From NCBI GenBank assembly GCA_964651825.1, contig CAZYWK010000097.1, positions 1 to 13,541 on the forward strand: a stretch of 13,541 nt of DNA. The letters are read 5' to 3'. The position numbers and the translations under genes are program-made. Below, in pieces: positions 1 to 6,206 of the stretch. Source of the DNA: Sva-07 sp964651825. Its GTDB lineage: Bacteria > Actinomycetota > Acidimicrobiia > Acidimicrobiales > Ilumatobacteraceae. How positions within the stretch are numbered: position 1 is the stretch's first letter; every line of letters starts with the position of its first letter. The notes beneath the pieces were generated by a model. It was not told where the DNA came from. It searched no databases and saw nothing but the letters and a program-made list of their open reading frames with translations.

Positions 1-383
1 GTGGAGCTGGGGGGAATCGAACCCCCGTCCATCAGCCGGTGAACGAACCTGCTACGACCATTCCCGGTGTTGCCACTGACGCTGTGACACCGACGGGTCG
101 GCTGCCCGCTCGAGGCGGACCACGCTCAGTCTTTCCTGAAAGTCAGCGGTCTTTCTCGCCGTCAGCAGTCTTTCCTGCCGTCATCCCTCACTTCTGTTGC
201 CGGGCTGTGATGGATTGGCCCCGTGCGACATTTCTGCTCACGATGACTCTTCGCTCACCTGAGGATCAGGCGGCGAGAGCGAACTGCTCATCGGCAATTC
301 TTGTTGTTGCCCCGTTTAGCGAGTCTGAGCAACTCGGGTCGCAAACTCGAACAGCGTTACTGACGTCGAAACCAGTCAGCCCC
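1..383 (-). ncRNA. ssrA: transfer-messenger RNA (tmRNA), 3' end cut by window edge
   Basis: This RNA rescues stalled ribosomes: it enters as an alanyl-tRNA mimic, supplies a short reading frame and tags the nascent peptide for proteolysis. Read on the minus strand, it begins GGGGCTGACTGGTTTCGAC (from 383), the conserved tmRNA 5' end. It finishes with a T-arm GGGGGTTCGATTCCCCC and the acceptor strand CAGCTCC. The 5' GGGGCTG pairs with the 3' CAGCTCC over 7 bp, with one G-U. After the discriminator A only the first C of CCA is inside the window, so about two bases are missing. The molecule is one-piece, and a tag frame ending in ALAA plus stop lies in the expected middle part. The C-rich repeats near 130-180 are probably pseudoknot strands, although I did not fold them. 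Confidence is high from both ends and the tag together. Confidence 0.95.
266..310 (-). other. tmRNA proteolysis-tag reading frame (ATTRIADEQFALAA)
   Basis: Within the tmRNA, a frame from a GCA codon (308-310) to TGA (266-268) encodes ATTRIADEQFALAA. The C-terminal ALAA is the ClpXP/Tsp-type degron expected of a tmRNA tag. The frame shifted by one gives GNNKNCR and an early stop, so it is rejected. The exact resume codon is inferred: GCA gives 14 residues, while resuming at the GCC five codons later would give the shorter ADEQFALAA. Confidence 0.75.
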
Positions 384-389
384 GTGATC

Positions 390-395
390 AATATG
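390..395 (-). promoter_or_regulatory. -10 box of ssrA
   Basis: CATATT on the minus strand lies exactly 6 bases before the tmRNA 5' end at 383, that is at -12 to -7. It matches the actinobacterial -10 pattern in its A at position 2 and T at position 6. No convincing -35 was seen in 411-420. The 74-bp gap 384-457 holds this promoter and nothing else that I could recognise. Confidence 0.55.
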
Positions 396-457
396 TAGCA
401 GCCCATGCTACAGCGCTACCGCCACGCTCGGCGTTGGGATCGAACCTCACCGCTTCG

Positions 458-1282
458 TCACACGCCCGCGCGAGCGCGTGCTTCGCCGACGAGCGCCACC
501 ATCGCGGCGCGCACCGCGCCGCCGTCGTCGCACACCTCGGGGAATCCGAGCCGCACGGCCAAGCGTCCGCTCGGGCGTTCAGCGATCATGTCGAAGCCGT
601 ACCGGTCGACCGACGACATCGTCGCGGCGGTCGTCTCGGCGAGACCGAGCAAGTGCCGGCAATACAGCACCTGCGCCTCGGCATGGTCGGCGTTCATGTG
701 CTCGACGATCCCGGCCGCCGTCTCCCCCGCCAGCGGATCGGCCTGCGCCGCCGCGTACGACGCAGCGTCGACCCAACTCATCCGGCCGTAGCCACCCACG
801 TAGCGGATGCTCTCGACATCCAGCCGGAAGAAGGCGAAGTCGCCGAAGTCGATGTAGTACGAGGCGCTGGGATTCGCCTCCAGATAGGCCTCGCGCACCT
901 CACCACGGGCGTCGTCGCCGACCTCGCTCAGTTGTCCGAGCAGGGTGACCCGGCCGAACGCCAAGGGATCGGCACCGGCCGGCACCGTCTCGGTGGCGAG
1001 CAGGCTGGCGCGTGGGTCGCGAAGCGCGTTCTGTGTGTGCTCGGCCATCCGGCTGATGAAGAAGAGTGGATTCCCGGCCGGATCGAGGGCGTAGCTGGCG
1101 ACCGAACCGTAGGGATAGCCGGCGGGGTCGACGGCGAGTGTGCTGAGCGCCCCACGGCTCTGGCCGGTGACGAGCGTGCGGCAGCGTTCGGCGTGCGACG
1201 GCTCGGGCGCCGCCGGCAGTTGCGGAACTTCGCTCCCCTGCTCATGCTCGCCGACCTGGTGTGTCCTCGGGCGTTCGGTCAT
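458..1282 (-). CDS. HugZ-like FMN-binding split-barrel protein with DUF2470 domain
   Basis: The 274-residue protein has two domains. Residues about 30-170 form a pyridoxamine-phosphate-oxidase-like split barrel, with the family stretches YIDFGDFAFFRLD (143-155) and RYVGGYGRMSWV (160-171). Residues about 185-270 are a DUF2470 domain with its hallmark HMNADH (195-200). Proteins of this architecture include heme-iron utilisation proteins (HugZ/HutZ type) and related flavin- or heme-binding proteins. The real substrate here is unknown, and no heme uptake genes are nearby. The first 28 residues are low in conserved features. The ATG at 1280-1282 is preceded by TAGGTT at -12 to -7 and by no Shine-Dalgarno, which suggests a leaderless message. 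It diverges from the deacetylase gene (67-bp gap) and reads towards ssrA. Confidence 0.85.
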   Translation of the reverse strand: MTERPRTHQVGEHEQGSEVPQLPAAPEPSHAERCRTLVTGQSRGALSTLAVDPAGYPYGSVASYALDPAGNPLFFISRMAEHTQNALRDPRASLLATETVPAGADPLAFGRVTLLGQLSEVGDDARGEVREAYLEANPSASYYIDFGDFAFFRLDVESIRYVGGYGRMSWVDAASYAAAQADPLAGETAAGIVEHMNADHAEAQVLYCRHLLGLAETTAATMSSVDRYGFDMIAERPSGRLAVRLGFPEVCDDGGAVRAAMVALVGEARARAGV

Positions 1283-1288
1283 CCGGCC

Positions 1289-1294
1289 AACCTA
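1289..1294 (-). promoter_or_regulatory. -10 box, leaderless promoter of the HugZ-like gene
   Basis: TAGGTT on the minus strand fits TANNNT and lies at -12 to -7 from the ATG. Transcription would therefore begin at or next to the start codon. No ribosome-binding site is present between the box and the ATG (GGCCGG only). Confidence 0.5.
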
Positions 1295-1337
1295 GCCAGG
1301 TACCGGTCGGCGGTCATCTGCCCCTCGTGGGGCGTGA

Positions 1338-1343
1338 CAGGCT
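1338..1343 (+). promoter_or_regulatory. -10 box, leaderless promoter of the PIG-L deacetylase gene
   Basis: CAGGCT ends 6 bases before the GTG start at 1350, matching the conserved A and T of the actinobacterial -10. The GTG is not preceded by a clear Shine-Dalgarno. The same hexamer serves the LLM oxidoreductase gene at 4892-4897. Confidence 0.4.
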
Positions 1344-1349
1344 GGACAC

Positions 1350-2060
1350 GTGGATCGACCGTTCGAGACGTTCCCGGAGGATTGGCAACGGGCGCTGGCG
1401 GTGATCGCCCATCCCGACGACATGGAGTACGGCGCCGCAGCCGCCGTCGCTCGATGGACCGGGCAAGGCAAGGACATCGCGTACGTGCTCGTGTCGGACG
1501 GCGAGACGGGCATCTCGACGATGGACCCCGCCGAAGTCGGGCCGATCCGCCGCGACGAACAGGTGGCGAGCTGCGCGGTCGTCGGAGTCAGCGAGGTGTC
1601 GTTCCTCGGCTGGCCGGACGGCACGATCGTCGAGAGTCTCGAACTGCGCGCCGACCTCGCGGCCGCGGTCCGCCAGCATCGACCCGACGTCGTGCTCTCG
1701 ATCAACTTCCGCGAGACCTGGGGGCCAGGAAGCTGGAACCACGCCGACCACCGCGCGGTCGGGCGCGCGCTGCTCGACGCCGTCCGCGACGCCGACAACC
1801 CGTGGGTCTTCCCGGACCGTGGCGACGCGTGGGGTGGCGTGCGTTTCGTGGCGTTCAGCGGGAGCCCGACCTCGACCCATGCCGTCGACACGACAGACAC
1901 CTTCGACCTCGGCGTGCGTTCACTGGCCGAGCATCGCGTCTACCTCGACAACCTCGGAGGCGACATGGCCTCGCCCGACGCCTTCCTCCGGTCGGCCGCC
2001 GAGGCGGCAGGTGCAGCGTTCGGCGTCGAGCTGGCGGCGACGTTCGAGATCATCGGCTGA
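1350..2060 (+). CDS. PIG-L/LmbE-family deacetylase
   Basis: The 236-residue protein is probably a zinc-dependent N-deacetylase acting on an N-acetylated sugar or related amide. This is the family of MshB, Mca and LmbE-like enzymes. AHPDD at 20-24 supplies H21 and D24 as zinc ligands, with D23 as the likely catalytic base. SDGETG (49-54) and the RRDE block (67-70) are family signatures. NHADHR (130-135) supplies the third ligand H134. The length is typical of a single-domain family member. The GTG start at 1350 puts the AHPDD motif near residue 20, as expected, and is supported by the -10 box just upstream. No signal peptide is visible, so it is cytoplasmic. Family assignment is firm; the substrate cannot be named, and mycothiol genes are not in view. 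Confidence 0.9.
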   Translation: MDRPFETFPEDWQRALAVIAHPDDMEYGAAAAVARWTGQGKDIAYVLVSDGETGISTMDPAEVGPIRRDEQVASCAVVGVSEVSFLGWPDGTIVESLELRADLAAAVRQHRPDVVLSINFRETWGPGSWNHADHRAVGRALLDAVRDADNPWVFPDRGDAWGGVRFVAFSGSPTSTHAVDTTDTFDLGVRSLAEHRVYLDNLGGDMASPDAFLRSAAEAAGAAFGVELAATFEIIG

Positions 2061-2090
2061 CCGCGGCCGGCACCCACGCGCCGGTGCTGG

Positions 2091-2096
2091 CAAACT
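2091..2096 (+). promoter_or_regulatory. -10 box, leaderless promoter of the M14 peptidase gene
   Basis: CAAACT lies at -12 to -7 from the GTG at 2103, within the 42-bp gap after the deacetylase stop. It matches the A and T positions of TANNNT. There is no Shine-Dalgarno. The peptidase may also be read through from the deacetylase gene. Confidence 0.4.
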
Positions 2097-2102
2097 GATC
2101 CG

Positions 2103-3098
2103 GTGGCTCGGCGGTTGTGCGATCGGCAGCGGCAGCGGCCGCCGGCGGCACTCCTCACCCTCGCGCTGACCGTCGTGGTGACCGCGTGCACGACCACGAC
2201 CGAGTCGGCGCCGCTGGCGACCGGATCGGCCGCCGCGACGGTGGCGACCTCGTCGACGACGACCACCACGTTGCCGGCGACCACACTCCCACCGCCCTCG
2301 ACGGCACCGCCCTCGACCTCGACCACGACGACGAGCACCACGAGCACCAGCACGACCACGACGACGGTCGCGGCGCCCATCGTCGGCGGGTTCACCTGCG
2401 GTCCTGCGGGTCAGGCGGCCACCACGTGGGAGGTCCGGCCGCCGGCGGCGATCCCACCGCCGGAGGTTCCGGCGGACTGGCGCACCGCACCCCTCGGTGC
2501 GTCCGTGCAGGGCCGAGCCATCGAGATGTTCGTCCGCCCGGTCACCGACGCCCGGCATCGAGTCGTGGTGATCGGCGGCATCCACGGCAACGAACCGGTC
2601 ACCTCCCCGATGGTCCGCGACCTGATGAACGCGCAGATCGCGCCCGACATCGAGGTCTGGCTGGTTCCCGACGCCAACCCGGACGGCTCAGCCGCCGGGC
2701 TGCGTTGCAACGCCAACGGCGTCGACCTCAACCGGAACTTCTCGTGGGAGTGGAGCGCCGAGGACGGGGGCCCAGCTCCGCTGTCCGAACCCGAGACCCA
2801 GGCGTTGTCGGTGCTCGTCGAGCGTCTGCGGCCCGACCTCGTGGTGTGGGTCCATCAACCCCTCGGGTACGTCAGCGCGGTCGGCGAGACCGATGCGGCG
2901 CTGGAGGAAGCGTGGTCGGCCGCGAGCGGTCTCCCAGTGCGACCGGACGTGACCCAGCACGGTGGGGGCGAGAGTTGGTCCGCCTTCGTCGCCGGCGTGC
3001 CGGCGTTGCTGGTCGAGATCGACGGTTGGGACGCCACGCTCGAGATGGTGAACGCTCAGCGCGCCGGCTTCGAGGCGATGCTCGCCGCGCTCGGGTGA
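2103..3098 (+). CDS. Lipoprotein M14-family zinc carboxypeptidase
   Basis: The 331-residue protein looks like an exported, lipid-anchored peptidase. It has a basic n-region (RRLCDRQRQR), a hydrophobic stretch at 15-26 and a lipobox VTAC with the acylated Cys at 29. A Thr/Ser/Pro-rich stalk (about 30-90) follows, then the catalytic domain (about 125-331). M14 zinc ligands are H161 and E164 in GGIHGNEP, and H251 in VWVHQP. NPDG (192-195) and NGVDLNRNF (205-213) form the substrate-binding signature. E305 in LLVEIDG is the catalytic Glu. HGNEP and DLNRNF are typical of the MpaA-like amidase branch, which cleaves murein peptides, so a cell-wall peptide substrate is plausible but inferred. The GTG start is favoured by signal-peptide length and by the -10 box. 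Confidence 0.88.
   Translation: MARRLCDRQRQRPPAALLTLALTVVVTACTTTTESAPLATGSAAATVATSSTTTTTLPATTLPPPSTAPPSTSTTTTSTTSTSTTTTTVAAPIVGGFTCGPAGQAATTWEVRPPAAIPPPEVPADWRTAPLGASVQGRAIEMFVRPVTDARHRVVVIGGIHGNEPVTSPMVRDLMNAQIAPDIEVWLVPDANPDGSAAGLRCNANGVDLNRNFSWEWSAEDGGPAPLSEPETQALSVLVERLRPDLVVWVHQPLGYVSAVGETDAALEEAWSAASGLPVRPDVTQHGGGESWSAFVAGVPALLVEIDGWDATLEMVNAQRAGFEAMLAALG
2250..2366 (+). repeat. ACC/ACG-rich low-complexity tract encoding a Thr-rich stalk
   Basis: An imperfect trinucleotide run made of ACC, ACG and TCG codons encodes residues 50-88 of the lipoprotein peptidase, nearly all Thr, Ser and Pro. It works as an extracytoplasmic spacer and a likely O-glycosylation substrate (inference). Such tracts tend to vary in length between strains. 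Confidence 0.7.
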
Positions 3099-3109
3099 GG
3101 CGGCGGCCG

Positions 3110-3508
3110 TCAGGCCTGGGCAATGCGGACGAGGTTGCCGGACGGGTCACGGAACGCACAGTCGCGATCACCCCAGGGCTGGGCCACAGGCTCCTGGAGC
3201 ACCTCGGCGCCCGAGGCGCGCACCTTCTCGAACGTCTCGTCGAGATCGTCGGTGCGGAAGATCGCGGCCTGCAACGAACCCTGCGTCACGAGGCCGAGCA
3301 GGGCGTCGCCCTCGGCCTGCGACCGACCGCCGTGCGGCTGGAACAAGACGACATCGAGGTCCTGTTCCGGGGCGCCGACGGTCACCCAGCGGAAGCCGTC
3401 GGACGCCACGTCCATGCGGACCTCGAGGCCGAGCGCGTCGCGGTAGAAGCCGAGCGCTTCGTCGGGGTCGTGGACGGGGATGAACATCTTTGCAACGGAA
3501 ACTGTCAT
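3110..3508 (-). CDS. VOC-superfamily (glyoxalase/extradiol dioxygenase fold) protein
   Basis: The 132-residue single-unit VOC protein contains paired beta-alpha-beta-beta-beta modules. The opening KMFIPVHDPDEALGFYRDALGL (7-28) and the closing FRDPSGNLVRI (119-129) are the usual landmarks of the glyoxalase/bleomycin-resistance/dioxygenase group. The substrate cannot be told, because VOC members isomerise, cleave or merely bind small molecules. It lies 63 bp downstream of an AraC-type regulator on the same strand, a pairing that is frequent in actinobacteria. A leaderless -10 box just before its ATG suggests its own promoter as well. It converges on the M14 peptidase gene with an 11-bp gap and no clear terminator. 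Confidence 0.85.
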   Translation of the reverse strand: MTVSVAKMFIPVHDPDEALGFYRDALGLEVRMDVASDGFRWVTVGAPEQDLDVVLFQPHGGRSQAEGDALLGLVTQGSLQAAIFRTDDLDETFEKVRASGAEVLQEPVAQPWGDRDCAFRDPSGNLVRIAQA

Positions 3509-3514
3509 GCGACG

Positions 3515-3520
3515 ATCGTA
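3515..3520 (-). promoter_or_regulatory. -10 box, leaderless promoter of the VOC gene
   Basis: TACGAT on the minus strand lies at -12 to -7 from the ATG at 3506-3508 and fits TANNNT. The same hexamer precedes the AraC gene. Two direct copies of GACGATCG (3511-3518 and 3523-3530) surround it, which could be a regulator site. Confidence 0.5.
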
Positions 3521-3571
3521 GGGACGATCGCCGGTCGCCTGCTTCTTCGATCCTGCTCGATGCGCGGGAGT

Positions 3572-3982
3572 TCAGACCCGTACCGGCGAGCGTCGGGGCC
3601 GCGTGACCACCTTGCTCACACAGGCCGGGATCGCCTCGCAGCCGCGGTGATCGCGCGCCCGGTACTGCGACGGTGTCTCGCCGACGATCTCGGTGAACCG
3701 CGAGCTGAACGAGCCGAGCGAGGTACAGCCGACCGCGACGCATGCATCGGTCACCGACATGCCATGGCGCAGGAACGTCTTGGCCCGTTCGATCCGCCGG
3801 GTCATCAGGTAGTTGTACGGCGTCTCGCCGTAGGCGGCCCGGAACTTGCGCGAGAAGTGGGCCGGCGACATGTGGGCGCCTCGTGCCATCGCCGGCACGT
3901 CGAGTGGCTCGGCGAAGTCGCGATCGATCCGGTCACGCGCCCGACGCAGGTGGACGAGGTTGTCGAGCTCCTCGGGCGTCAT
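3572..3982 (-). CDS. Minimal AraC-family transcriptional regulator
   Basis: This 136-residue protein is essentially just the AraC DNA-binding domain. The first helix-turn-helix lies around 27-47 (DVPAMARGAHMSPAHFSRKF) and the second around 76-98 (VTDACVAVGCTSLGSFSSRF), followed by GETPSQYR. No ligand-binding cupin domain precedes it, which is shorter than classical AraC (about 290 residues) but known in small actinobacterial members. A 25-residue basic tail follows. It is probably a regulator of the VOC gene directly downstream and perhaps of itself. The ATG at 3980-3982 has TACGAT at -13 to -8 and no Shine-Dalgarno. Confidence 0.85.
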   Translation of the reverse strand: MTPEELDNLVHLRRARDRIDRDFAEPLDVPAMARGAHMSPAHFSRKFRAAYGETPYNYLMTRRIERAKTFLRHGMSVTDACVAVGCTSLGSFSSRFTEIVGETPSQYRARDHRGCEAIPACVSKVVTRPRRSPVRV

Positions 3983-3989
3983 GGCTTCG

Positions 3990-3995
3990 ATCGTA
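3990..3995 (-). promoter_or_regulatory. -10 box, leaderless promoter of the AraC gene
   Basis: TACGAT on the minus strand lies at -13 to -8 from the ATG, in the 23-bp gap after the LLM oxidoreductase stop. It is identical to the box before the VOC gene, and the shared CGATCGTA context suggests common control. Confidence 0.45.
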
Positions 3996-4005
3996 CGCGG
4001 CGGCG

Positions 4006-4884
4006 TCAGACGAGCGCCGCGGCGAGGGATCGCAACTGGGCCGCCGGCAGTGCGCTGGGATCAGCCTCGAGCGCCTGGATGCACACGTGGTCGGCCCCGG
4101 CGTCGCGGTGCGCCTGCACCCTCGTCGCGATCGCCGACTCGTCACCCCAGGCGACCAGCGCGTCGACGAGACGGTCGCTGCCACCGTCGACGAGGTCGTC
4201 GTCGGTGAACCCGATGCGCTTCCAGTTGTTGCTGTAGTTCGGCAGCGCGAGGTAGCCGGCGAGGTGGATGCGAGCGATCTCACGGGCTCGCGCCGGATCG
4301 GTCTCGAGCACCACCGCCTGCTCACACGCCACGAGCGCATCCGGTCCGATCGCCTCGCGGGCGCGCTGCGTGTGCTCGGGGGTGACCAGATACGGATGGG
4401 TGCCCGCGCTCCGGGTCCGCGCGAGCTCGAGCATCCGCGGGCCGAGCGCGGCGATGCACCGGTCGGCCGGCGCGAGCGACGTCTCGGCGGCATCGAGCCC
4501 GTCGAGGAACTCGGCGACCTTCGCGACCGGCCGCTGATAGGTACCCGCCTCGTTGACGTGGTCGATCAGCGGCCGATGGCTGACACCCAACCCGAACAGC
4601 AGGCGGCGACCGTGTTCGGCGGTCAGCGACGCGTGCTGCGCGGCCGTCTCCTCCGGCGTGTGCATCCAGATGTTCAGGATGCCGGTAGCGATCGTCGCCC
4701 TGCTCGTCGCTCCGAGCAGATGCGCGAGCGAACCGAACACGTCGCCACCCACATCGGGGATCCAGAGCGCCGAGTAGCCGAGCGATTCGAGCTCGCCCGC
4801 CAGCGCCGCCGTTTCGCCCGGATCGCCGTAGCGCAACATCGCGCTCCACACGCCGGTGCCGGAGAGACGGTTCGAGTCGGTCAT
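4006..4884 (-). CDS. LLM-class, probably F420-dependent, oxidoreductase
   Basis: The 292-residue protein has the luciferase-like monooxygenase TIM-barrel pattern. GYSALWIPDVGGDVF (36-50) and TSRATIATGILNIW (60-73) form early strands. LLFGLGVSH follows, then AALGPRMLELA (145-155) and GTHPYLVTPEH (161-171). These stretches resemble the actinobacterial LLM subgroup classed with F420-dependent enzymes (TIGR03620 type, from memory). Such proteins move a hydride between F420 and diverse substrates; some use FMN instead, and the substrate is unknown. No F420 biosynthesis gene is in the window. It is a single gene flanked by the AraC gene (23-bp gap) and the MBL hydrolase (48-bp gap), all on the same strand. 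The ATG has no Shine-Dalgarno but has a -10 box immediately upstream. Confidence 0.87.
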   Translation of the reverse strand: MTDSNRLSGTGVWSAMLRYGDPGETAALAGELESLGYSALWIPDVGGDVFGSLAHLLGATSRATIATGILNIWMHTPEETAAQHASLTAEHGRRLLFGLGVSHRPLIDHVNEAGTYQRPVAKVAEFLDGLDAAETSLAPADRCIAALGPRMLELARTRSAGTHPYLVTPEHTQRAREAIGPDALVACEQAVVLETDPARAREIARIHLAGYLALPNYSNNWKRIGFTDDDLVDGGSDRLVDALVAWGDESAIATRVQAHRDAGADHVCIQALEADPSALPAAQLRSLAAALV

Positions 4885-4891
4885 GGTCGTC

Positions 4892-4897
4892 AGCCTG
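4892..4897 (-). promoter_or_regulatory. -10 box, leaderless promoter of the LLM oxidoreductase gene
   Basis: CAGGCT on the minus strand lies at -13 to -8 from the ATG at 4882-4884. It is the same hexamer as before the PIG-L gene. No ribosome-binding site separates it from the start. Confidence 0.4.
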
Positions 4898-4932
4898 CCA
4901 CGGCAGTCCGCGCGCTCCGAAAGCCAGTCGGA

Positions 4933-6066
4933 TCAGCCGACGAGCCGATAGCGGGCGAGCCCCGCGTCGAACGTGCGCTCCAACTCACCACGCTCGCGGA
5001 GGTGCTCGAGGTGGGCGTAGGTCTCGCTCTCGGCCATCTCGCCCCACGACCGCTCCTTGAACAGCACGCGCATGAAGTCCTCGACGCTGCCGTTGGGCAA
5101 GGTCGGCAGCGCCTCGCGGATGACGTCGAGGCGCTCCTCGTGGTGTTCGATGATGTGCTCGGCGCGGCCGCGGAGATCCTCGAACGGCTGGCCGTGCGCC
5201 GGCAGTGCGATCGAGACGTTCGCCATGTCGGCCATCCGCTGCAGCGAGGCGAAGAACAGCGCCAGCGGATCGGGCTCGGGCGCGATGCCGCCGATGTGGG
5301 GCGTGATCGACGGCAGCACGTGGTCGCCGGTGAGCACCACCCCGAACTCCGGGTCGTACAGACAGAGGTGGTCGTAGGTGTGGCCCGGCGTGTGCATCGC
5401 CACCCACTCGCGGCGCGCCAGCTTGATGGTCTGGCCGTCGGCGAGAGGGCGGGTGGGTCGCGGCGTGGCGAACACACCGCTGCCGGCTGCATCGTCACTG
5501 CCCCGCATCCGCTCGAGGAAGTCAGCGGGTGGTCCGCTGCGTTTGCCGCCCCACGGAGTCGGTTGGGCGAAGAAGCGCTCGATCGCCTCCAGCCGGCCGT
5601 CGGGCGAGTTCAAGTCGAGCCCGGCCGAATCCTCGTCGGCCTCGAAGTCGGTCCGGTCGAACATCGTGCGGAACGTCTCGTGGGTGACGATGTCGGCCCC
5701 GGCTTCGTGGTGCAGTCGCGCCGCTCCGCCGAAGTGGTCGGGGTGTGAGTGGGTCACCACGACCGTGTGGACGTCGTCGACCGTGAAGCCGGCCGTGGCG
5801 AGACGGCCGACCAGGTCGTTCCACGACTCCGGCCCCGGCAGGCCCGGATCGACCACGGCGATGCCGCGTTCGTCCTCCAGCACGTAGCAGTTCACGTGAC
5901 CGAGCCCCGGCATGTTGATCGGCAACTGCGTGCGCACCACGCCGGGTGCCACCTCGATCGCCTCGGTCGATGCCGGTTGCTGTTCCTGCTTGGGCGGGCG
6001 AGGCGCCGGCGGTTCGTCGTTGCCGTCGGCTACGGGTGTGTCGTGGTGATCATGATCGTGCTGCAT
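4933..6066 (-). CDS. Metallo-beta-lactamase-fold hydrolase with His/Asp-rich N-terminus
   Basis: From the ATG at 6064-6066 the protein has 377 residues. Zinc ligands of the MBL fold are THSHPDH (105-111), H229 in TPGHTYDH, D248 in LTGDHVLP and a later His in ALPAHGQP. The C-terminal part, with an EHHEERL helix, resembles the lactonase/glyoxalase II-like group with an extra helical domain (LACTB2-like). The substrate is unknown; thioesters and lactones are usual. The N-terminus MQHDHDHHD followed by a Pro/Gln-rich linker may help load metal. The frame stays open to an ATG at 6183. The start at 6066 is preferred because GGAGG stands 10 bases upstream and the longer version would run into the operator at 6174-6189. 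It diverges from the PanE-like gene across 140 bp. Confidence 0.88.
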   Translation of the reverse strand: MQHDHDHHDTPVADGNDEPPAPRPPKQEQQPASTEAIEVAPGVVRTQLPINMPGLGHVNCYVLEDERGIAVVDPGLPGPESWNDLVGRLATAGFTVDDVHTVVVTHSHPDHFGGAARLHHEAGADIVTHETFRTMFDRTDFEADEDSAGLDLNSPDGRLEAIERFFAQPTPWGGKRSGPPADFLERMRGSDDAAGSGVFATPRPTRPLADGQTIKLARREWVAMHTPGHTYDHLCLYDPEFGVVLTGDHVLPSITPHIGGIAPEPDPLALFFASLQRMADMANVSIALPAHGQPFEDLRGRAEHIIEHHEERLDVIREALPTLPNGSVEDFMRVLFKERSWGEMAESETYAHLEHLRERGELERTFDAGLARYRLVG

Positions 6067-6076
6067 GACGAGCCGG

Positions 6077-6081
6077 CCTCC
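6077..6081 (-). promoter_or_regulatory. Ribosome-binding site deciding the MBL hydrolase start
   Basis: GGAGG on the minus strand, with a 10-base spacer to the ATG at 6066, is one of few strong Shine-Dalgarno sequences in the window. It argues for the 377-residue protein against the 416-residue alternative. Confidence 0.7.
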
Positions 6082-6173
6082 GCCGGCGCTGCGACTCGTG
6101 GGGGTTGGTCGCCCGATCATGCTGCCTGATCCCGACCCGTCCGGCCGCACCGAACGCGCACCCAGACGTTCGC

Positions 6174-6189
6174 CTGAACACATGTTCAG
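6174..6189. promoter_or_regulatory. Palindromic operator, copy 1 (upstream of PanE-like gene)
   Basis: CTGAACA and TGTTCAG form perfect 7-bp arms around a CA spacer. The site sits in the divergent region between the MBL hydrolase and the PanE-like reductase, just upstream of the reductase -10 box, so a bound repressor would block its promoter. The 19-mer TGAACACATGTTCAGCGTC (6175-6193) recurs with one change at 9911-9929. The size and symmetry suit a TetR-type dimer, which is inference. Confidence 0.7.
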
Positions 6190-6193
6190 CGTC

Positions 6194-6199
6194 TACCCT
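6194..6199 (+). promoter_or_regulatory. -10 box, leaderless promoter of the PanE-like gene
   Basis: TACCCT fits TANNNT and lies at -13 to -8 from the GTG at 6207. No Shine-Dalgarno is present. The operator at 6174-6189 covers the region between the -35 and -10 positions; a -35 like TTCGCC (6169-6174) is weak. Confidence 0.5.
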
Positions 6200-6206
6200 C
6201 GGTCCC

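Noticed and set aside
431..453. T-arm-like sequence GGTTCGATCCC on the minus strand near ssrA, considered as a tRNA end
   Set aside because: The flanking bases do not pair into a 5-bp T-stem, and there is no acceptor stem or anticodon arm. The upstream sequence is the end of the HugZ-like gene.
3099..3117. GGCC-GTCA-GGCC hairpin between the convergent M14 and VOC genes as terminator
   Set aside because: It has only 4 bp of stem and no T-run, which is too weak to call in GC-rich sequence.
2117..4237. Very long open frame on the plus strand (706 codons), across the M14 gene and antisense to the VOC, AraC and LLM genes
   Set aside because: It has a low-complexity Arg/Gly/Ala composition with no domain, and it overlaps several genes with clear family motifs. 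It is a typical high-GC shadow frame.
3742..5748. 668-codon plus-strand frame antisense to the AraC, LLM and MBL genes
   Set aside because: There are no recognisable motifs, and the protein is rich in Arg, Val and His as expected for the complement of GC-biased codons. The minus-strand genes carry catalytic residues.
6067..6183. N-terminal extension of the MBL hydrolase to the ATG at 6183 (416 residues)
   Set aside because: It would overlap the operator palindrome, adds no conserved sequence, and the ATG at 6066 has a strong GGAGG.
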